Source: Syngnathus acus (taxonomy: Eukaryota > Chordata > Actinopteri > Syngnathiformes > Syngnathidae). Taken from it: a DNA stretch of 64,000 nt. The position numbers were made by a program, and so were the translations under genes. The stretch covers positions 9,844,604 to 9,908,603 of the forward strand of contig NC_051105.1 of the NCBI RefSeq assembly GCF_901709675.1. Direction: 5' to 3'. Positions 25,301-34,300 of the stretch are shown one piece after another (within the stretch, counting starts at the first letter, position 1; each line of letters opens with the position of its first letter). Below the pieces are notes generated by a model. That model had not been told where the DNA came from, searched no databases, and saw nothing but the letters and a program-made list of their open reading frames with translations.

Positions 25301-28300
25301 AGATTGAAGCTGTTCACCCTTGACCCCGACACACAGGTAATTCACCAAATACATTCTATCCTCCAACATTGTTTGTTCATCGGCCTTCTTTTTGCTCTAC
25401 TCTCTTTAGAAACTCGATTTGTCAGGAATAGAACCAGATGTGAAGCAGTTTGAAGAGAAATTTGGCAAGCGCGTGCTCATTAACTGCAACGACCTCTCAT
25501 TTAATCTGCAAAGCTGCGTGGCCGAGAACGAGGAAGGACCCACGACAAATGTGAGTTTCCGTTTTCAGGAGACCATAAATCCCAGAAATATAATTATCAT
25601 CAAAACGGATGGTTGATCTTTGCGTACTGTTATGATACTGAGACTATTGCCATAGCAACCAGACGCCGGGCTTTGCAGTTTAGACTGTCTCCTTCCGGCC
25701 TTCAAGAGCTTTTTTTTTTCTCGATCTTTAGGTGGAGCCTTTCTACGTGACACTGTCACTGTTTGACATCCAAAATGGAAGAAAGATTTCATCTGACTTC
25801 CACGTGGACCTCAACCATCCATCTGTCAGGGGGATGATGCCCAATTATGAGACTCAGTATATAAATGGGGGAGGTGACATCATCCCTGAAGGCCCACGAT
25901 TGGTTCATGGAGTGCCAGAAACAGTCATGTGCTATCCCCGGCAGGTAAAAAAAAAAAAAAAAAAATGTTTCCAACTGTCTTGTTGTTATTGAAGTTGACA
26001 CATTTCCACTTTAATAATTCATATCTCCTGGCAGGGAGTTTTTTCAATAACATGCCCCCACCCTGATATCTTCCTGGTGGCTCGCATCGAGAAGGTGCTG
26101 CAGGGAGGAATCAATCACTGCGCCGAGCCTTACATGAAGAGTTCTGACTCCACCAAGGTACGGACCATTATGGACCTGATTCAATTTTCCTTGACTTTGC
26201 TAATGTACTTCCACAGGTGGCTCAGAAAGTTCTGAAAAATGCCAAGTTGGCATGTCATCGCTTAGGCCAGTACAGAATGCCTTTTGCTTGGTCAGCCAGG
26301 TACACATTTTTGAGAGACACATTTTTATTTTTATTATCGTCATCTGTCAGCGCTAACTTGAATTTGTTTTTGCGGCAGGCCACTGTTCAAAGACGCTTCT
26401 GGGACGCTTGACAAAAGTGCTCGCTTCTCGCCTTTGTACAGACAAGACAACAACAAGCTGTCCAATGACGACATGCTCAAATTGCTGGCTGACTTCAGAA
26501 AGTTTGTATTCAAATAATTGTAGTTTTCCAACGTCTGTTGGAATGCTTTGACATCAAAACAAAATGCGGATGTTCGTGTCATTCAACCCTTAGCAGATGT
26601 AGAATTTTCTTTTCCATTTCAGGCCAGAGAAAATGGCCAAGCTGCCTGTAATCCTCGGAAATCTTGACGTGACCATCGACAACGTAGCCCCGGACTTGAC
26701 CAGTAAGCGCTCGAATGTCTCCTCTCGATTAAATCGGATGTGTCTCGTGTTACCGTAATACCCAGCGAGCGTTTATACCCTTGTCCCAGATTGCGTTACC
26801 TCAACCTACATTCCCGTGAAGCAGTTTGATCTGAGCGAGAAGAGTCCAGTCTTCTTTGAGGTGGAGGAGTTTGTGCCATACATCGCCAAATGCTCCCAAC
26901 CTTTCACCATCTACAACAATCACCTCTACGTCTACCCCAAATTCTTAAAGTACGACGGCCAGAAGTCTTTTGCAAAGGTATCAGCTTGTTGAACGCCGAC
27001 ATTTTTTTCTTTTTGGAGTACACCTCGTGACTTGTTGTGTCTGACCAAAGGCTAGAAACTTGGCCGTCTGCATTGAGTTTATGGACTCAGATGATGAAGA
27101 CGCTTTACCAATTAAGGTATTCTGATTAATTGAAATAATAATCCCACGCATCGGAAACTTTACGCCAAATTTTTGCCATCATTTCACAGTGCATCTACGG
27201 GCGGCCTGGAGGACCTCTGTTTCGTAAAAGTGCCTTTGCTGCGGTATTGCATCATCAGCAGAATCCCGAGTTCTACGATGAGGTTATTAGTACAAGGAAC
27301 AATATGTCCCTCCAGTCCATGCCGGAATATTGATGTCTTGATATCTCGCCCAGTTTAAGATTGAACTTCCAACCCAGCTTCACGAGAAACATCATCTCCT
27401 CTTCACTCTCTATCACGTCAGCTGTGAAAGCAACAGCAAGGCTAGCACGAAAAAAAGAGAGCAGGTTGAGACGCAAGGTAGCTAAATCGCGTAATATCTT
27501 CAAAGTTACTGGCGAAATGAACACGTTCTTTATTTTCCGAATCCTTAGTGGGTTACGCCTGGCTTCCTCTGCTGAAAGACGGCCGTGTGATCATGAACGA
27601 TTGTCACATCCCCGTGGCGGCCAACCTGCCCGCTGGATATCTCAGCTCCCAGGGAGGTGCCAGCAAGGTAATGGGGACAGGTTTTTAGTTTTGACACAAA
27701 AAAATTACAAGGCTCCACTTACTCTGTACTGTTTTATTTTTAGCATTCAGGTCCCGAAGTCAAATGGGTCGACGGAGCCAAGCCTTTATTTAAGGTGTCG
27801 ACTCACCTCGTGTCCACCATTTACACTCAGGTTAGTGTTCTTCGACTGGTTTGAAATGACGACTCATGCCGTCACCTGTCAGTGAACCATCTTTGTGTTT
27901 CAGGATCAACATTTGCACAATTTCTTTCATCACTGTCAGAGTATTGCATCATCACCCCAAGCACCGGGATGTGAACTGGTCAAATACCTGAAGGTTAATA
28001 TACACATGGGAAAATTTCAGCGGCACGAGTGTAAACATAACGGACTTACTTCTTGGCTCCTCTTTCATCAGAGTCTGCACGCTATGGAAAGTCACGTGAT
28101 GATCAAGTTCTTGCCTACCACTCTGAATCAACTGTTTCGGGTGCTGACCAGCGCCAGCCAAGAAGACGTAGCGGTCAACGTCACCAGGCGAGTATCTCCG
28201 GCTTACCCCTCGTGCACTGAAGATTCATTCGGTCCGAACCTCCCATCTTTTCTTGTTGGTCTTGTAGAGTCATGATCCACATTGTGGCCCAGTGTCATGA

Positions 28301-31300
28301 GGAGGGATTGGAGCACTACCTGAGGTCATATGTGAAGGTGAAAAAATATTGTTACTTTATTTTTTCTCACAGCGTGAAGGATATCTATTTCTCTAGAGCT
28401 AGCTAGCTGAATAGGGCAGGTTAGCTAGCTATAATCCATCGCCATCTAACTAGCTATCATCCATCTTTAGCTAGCAGCTATCTAGCTAGCCATCTGTTCT
28501 ATATTTTTATTTATCTATCTTGCCACCCATCCATCATCCATCCTTTATTGATTATCACAGCTTCCTCGCCATTATTATTGTGTTTTTCCAGTTTGTTTTC
28601 AAGACTGAGCCATACACAATGTCCACGAGCCGAAGCGTGCACGAAGAGCTGGCTAAAGCCATGACCGCCATCTTGAAGCCTTCTACCGACTTCCTCACGT
28701 GTAACAAGCTGCTCAAGGTGATCTATTGGTGCTTTTTAGCGGATTAGCATGTATAATTATGTGATGATTTTACTTTTTTTTTTTTTTTTCTTCCCCGCAG
28801 TATTCCTGGTATTTCTTTGAAGCCTTAGTCAAGTCCATGGCTCAGTATTTGGTTGAGAGCTGTAAAGTGAAGGTAAATGTACCCACAAGGTTGGAATGCA
28901 AGTTGACTCAGAGGTCTGCTTCATGACACCTCATCTCCTTGGCTCTCATTTTAGCGACATGTCTGGTCTTGTGGATAGCCACAGCACCACAAAGTAACAA
29001 CAAGTCTCTTCAACACTTATTCGGTGTACAGTTTCATTTGCCGCCATTTGTTCATACCCCATAAAGTAACCACATACATGTTTTTCCCCCACATATATAA
29101 TCATAAGGCTTTCGTGATTTATTACCACATACTCATAATATTTAATCCAATGAGTCAATCTTTGGACAAACGTATTCAGACACCCGAAGTCTCACTGACT
29201 AACAACCCGGTTGTGCCCATCAGCTGTCTCGGAATCAGAGATTCTCAGCATCCTTTCATCACACCGTCGAGACTGTGGTCAACATGATGATGCCTCACAT
29301 CACTCAAAAATACAAAGACAATCTAGATGCTGCCAGGAATGCCAACCATAGCCTGGCTGTCTTCATCAAGGTTTGTTCATCTAACATTTTAACTTCCACA
29401 TTTGATGTCACCATTTGTAACTCCTGACAAAATCACTCGCTTCAGCGCTGTTTCAACCTGATGGACCGAGGTTTCGTGTTTAAACAAATCAACAACTACA
29501 TCAATTGCTTTATGCCCGGAGATCCCAAGGTATGTAGTTTTATTATTAATGTGAATTATTTACAATACCAATTGCGGTTTTGATGGATGGATGATTTGTT
29601 GTTCCCAACGCAGACGCTGTTTGAGTTCAAGTTTGAGTTCCTCCGTGTTGTGTGCAACCACGAGCACTATGTTCCTTTGAACCTGCCCATGCCTTTCGGA
29701 AAAGGGAGGATACTGAGATTTCAAGGTAGGCGAGTTGTCATCAATGCTGAAATTAGACTTGGTGACTACGTGTCATGACTGTTGGTCCTTTATGACTTTC
29801 AGTCCTTGATTATGCTATTGATAGAATGATAGAGTGGAGATCATCTCCTCTGCCTGCACTTCCTCCCCTCAGACCTCCAACTGGATTACTCGCTGACAGA
29901 TGACTTTTGCAAGAACCACTTCCTGGTTGGACTGCTTCTACGGGAGGTCAACGCAGCCCTGCAGGAGTTCAGGGAGATTCGACAGATAGCCATTCAGGTC
30001 CTGAAGAACCTGATGATGAAGCACACGTTTGATGACCGCTACACTTCCAAAGTAAGTGGCGCCGCGTTTCCTCAGGGTTCTCATTCACCTCCGTGTCGGA
30101 TTGTTGTTGGAGACTGCTGCTGAGTGATTCATGTGTTTGCCAGAGTCAGCAGGCAAGGTTGGCGACCCTCTACTTGCCTCTGTTTGGTTTGCTGCAAGAG
30201 AATGTCAACAGGCTGAATGTCAAGGAAGTGACCCCCTTCACCGTCAACCACTGCAATAGCGTAAGGGCGACACCCAGCGGCGACATTTGAACTTGCATGT
30301 AACTCGCTACAAAATCGTTTCACAAAGCTTTTAACTGTAATTTGTGGAAAAATGAAAATAAAACAAATTTCAATACATACATTTAAATAAATAAATAAAT
30401 AAATAAATAATTGGCTCTGATTAGCCAATTAGTTAAACACAGAGGACAAAAGGGCAAGCAGCCCTTTACACTCACATTCATATGCATGCTATCGGTTATA
30501 TTTGCCTTGTAAAATGATTCTGCTGTTAACTCCGGTGTGCAAATATTAAAATCATCTTGTTTTTATCAGAATGGAAGAGAAGATTCTCTCCTCACCAACA
30601 CTTTGATGACACCGCCCAGATCCAGCACTTTTTTGGACACCAGCTTGCACAAAGATGTTTTTGGAGCTATCTCCGGAACTGGTGAGTTCAGAAATGCTGA
30701 TGGCGAAAAAGTCAGGAAACATAATAGTTATTTCCCTAAAAAAAATAAAAGCATCTATGAATAATAAATCCTCCTGTTTTTTGTAGCCTCCCCTCACGCA
30801 TCCTCGACACCCAATGTTAACTCTGTGCGCCACGCAGATTCCCGAGGCTCCCTCATCAGCACTGACTCTGGAAACAGTCTACCGGAGAGGAACACAGAAA
30901 AAGGCAACTCTTTAGACAAGGTATATTTTACAAACCCACAATGTCAATAAAAATTTGAGATATGTTCAAATTGCCTAAAATCATGTGTCACAGAGTCAGC
31001 CGGCCTCGTCAATGGGCAGCCTGCTCCGATGCGATAAACTCGAGCAGGCAGAGATCAAGAGTTTCCTCATGTGCTTCCTACATCTGCTCAAAAGCATGTC
31101 CGAGGGTAAGATGTTTTTGCCCATTCCAATAAAAACTAAATCGAGCTAACTGGATGTAACCCTCCAGACGCTTTGTTTACGTACTGGAACAAAGCGACAT
31201 CTGCTGAGCTGATGGACTTCTTCACGCTGGTCGAGTAAGACAACATCAACTTTTCACCTGAGGGAAAATGTTTCTTTTATTTCCATAGACTAATTTTTTT

Positions 31301-34300
31301 TTTCTTTCCCCATCAGAGTGAGTCTCCATCAATTCAGATACATGGGAAAGAGGTACATTGCAAGGTAATGTTGATGTTGTGATGTGGAAATGAAACACAT
31401 CCAATTTGTTAGTTTTAACTTGTTGTAAAATAAATCACTTTTCCTGCCTTATTGTCCTGTAAACAGCGAATGATATAAAATATTTTCAACTAACAGCTCA
31501 GACCTCAACTAGGACCTTTAGATGTTTGCTGCCTTTTTGTCCCTCTAATTCCCCGCCGCTGTTTTTCTACTCACATTAATGCTGGCAAGTTTAATTAAAA
31601 CCTGGCTCCTGCCCTCTCCTGCTTGGGTAAGACAATTGTGTGGAATAGACAACTGCATGACTTTTTTTTTTTTTTTTGTGAGGTTGCAATCACCTTGCAT
31701 GGCTTGCACTATTAGATAAAATTATTAGCTATTGCATGATGTCACTATTGAAGTGCAACAACACGGTAATGGAGTTCCAAAAACTTAGACTATACAGCTA
31801 CTGACTTTCCGAGTGCTTTTCCATAAGTCATCCTAACCTGCTCCGCTAACTCTGGTCCGCTTGTAGAGTCATCAATCTCTGTCCTGTTTCCTCACCAGGA
31901 ACCAGGACGGGGCAGGACACGTAGCGCATGAGAGGAAGTCTCAGACTCTGCCTGTGTCCCGTAACAGGGCGGGAATGATGCATGCCCGCTTACAACAGCT
32001 CAGCAGCCTGGATAACTCATATACTTTTAACCACAGTAAGTTCACCATACATGTCAACATGCATCTTAAAGCTACAAACAAAAAAAAAGCCCCGCCTTCT
32101 CATCCTATCATCATCATCATCTAATTCAAAACCCAATCTGCTGTCAAGAATGACTTTTGAAAGGCTGAGTTAGCTTTTTCTGCCTTTAAAACATTGTGAC
32201 AAGTTTCTTACCAAAGTTTCTTTGTGCTTTCAGTGTAAAAAAGATTTCAAGTATTCTTGGAATATCTGTAGAGCATGGTAAGAATGTATCAGGGTGGCAG
32301 GCAGTTTTCAAACATTCACGACCTCTGTTGGGGGGCTCGGCATCACGTTTTTCCTCCCACTCACACTCGTCGCTCGCATTTTATGACGACATTGGTTGGA
32401 TTTCAGCATTTCACTGACTTCAACCTCACCTTTCCCATTTGCTTGACATTCAAGTTTGATGTATACTATTATTTCAATTCACACAAAAGTATTATTTTGC
32501 CCTCTCTAAGTAACGTTATTTACTCTGAATATGAAATGTGAACATACTACAGCCGTCCGCTCTTTTTAGCTTACAGTCACACGGATGCCGACACGTTGAA
32601 CCATTCTCTGCTGGATGCCAATATCGCCACTGAAGTGTGCCTCACCGTCCTGGACACCCTCAGTATCTTTATCATGGGTTTCAAGGTAAAAAAAAAACTA
32701 TGACAGCACAACTTTTTAAAGTGCATTGTGTCACTTTCCACTTACTTTCAATTTTAGAACCAATTGTGCGCCGACCACGGCCACAGCCCGTTGATGAAGA
32801 AAGTTTTTGAAGTCCACCTGTGTTTTCTGCGAATTAATCAGTCAGAAACTGCCCTCAAACAGGTCTTCACCTCATTGCGGACTTTCATCTACAAGGTGGG
32901 GATGAAGATTTTTATCATCATCAGATTTTAATGCATTGCAGCTCACTCGCCGCTTCTGTTTTTGCAGTTTCCCAGCACGTTTTTTGAGGGCCGCGCTGAC
33001 ATGTGCGCCGCATTCTGCTACGAGATCTTAAAGTGTTGTAACTCCAAATTGAGCTCCATTCGCAGCGATGCCGCCCATCTGCTCTACTTTCTCATGAAGA
33101 GCAACTTTGACTACACGGGGCGCAAGTCCTTTGTCAGGACACATTTGCAGGTAGGCTCAATTGACTTGCGGCGTTTCCAAACCTTTATTGAGTAAAGACA
33201 GAAAAGGAAAAGTGCTTTTATTTTTAGGTGGTGATTGCTGTCAGTCAGTTGATAGCCGACGTCATCGGGATTGGAAGTACTCGCTTCCAGCACTCCTTGT
33301 CTATAATCAACAATTGTGCCAATAGTGACAGAACAATCAAGGTCCGCATTTTCTTTCTTATGTTTGAGTTATTGGGTAGGAATGTACCGGTAATTTAAAA
33401 CAAAAAAGTTTTCCTCAACAGAACACAGCTTTCCCATCCGATGTGAAGGACCTGACCAAGCGAATCCGAACAGTGTTGATGGCCACGGCTCAGATGAAGG
33501 AGCACGAGAGAGACCCTGAAATGCTGGTGGACCTCCAATACAGCCTGGCCAAGTCTTACACCAGCACACCGGAGCTCAGGAAAACCTGGCTGGACAGCAT
33601 GGCTCGGATCCACGTCAAGAATGGAGATTTGTCTGAGGTCCGTGGAAAAAAAATAGTAATGAAATCGAGGGTGAAGTGAAGTCCGTGACTTTATTGTCGT
33701 CATTTCTTCCAGGCGGCCATGTGCTACGTTCATGTGGCAGCGCTGGTGGCAGAATACCTGCGGAGAAAAGGTACCCTGCATTCAGAAGTTCTCCTTTCAC
33801 ACCGATGTAAACATTGCACCTTTTCCGCAGGCATGTTCAAACAAGGCTGCTCGGCGTTCGAAGTCGTGACGCCGAACGTCGACGAAGAAGCGGCCATGAT
33901 GGAGGACGTCGGCATGCAGGACGTCCACTTTAACGAAGTAGGTTCTACTTGTGTACATTTTCATCCACTATATTCATCCTAAAAAAATGAATATTTCTCT
34001 CAGGACGTCCTTATGGAGCTTTTGGAGGAATGCGCTGACGGCCTGTGGAAAGCCGAACGCTACGAGCTCATCTCGGACATCTACAAATTGATTATCCCCA
34101 TTTATGAGAAGCGGAGAGACTTTGAGGTACACGTCCTTCTGGGACAACGGTTGCGTGGACCGCTAACCGTTTGTCACGATCACATTTTTGATTCTCTGCG
34201 CAGAAACTGGCCCACCTGTACGACACGTTGCATCGAGCGTACAGTAAAGTCACAGAGGTGATGCACACGGGCAAGAGGTTGTTGGGGACCTACTTCAGAG

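Noticed and set aside
28188-28192. Use of a normal GT donor (AGGCGA|GTATCT) after dock9 exon 24
   Set aside because: It would change phase and hit a stop soon after the next acceptor; only the GC donor keeps the conserved frame.
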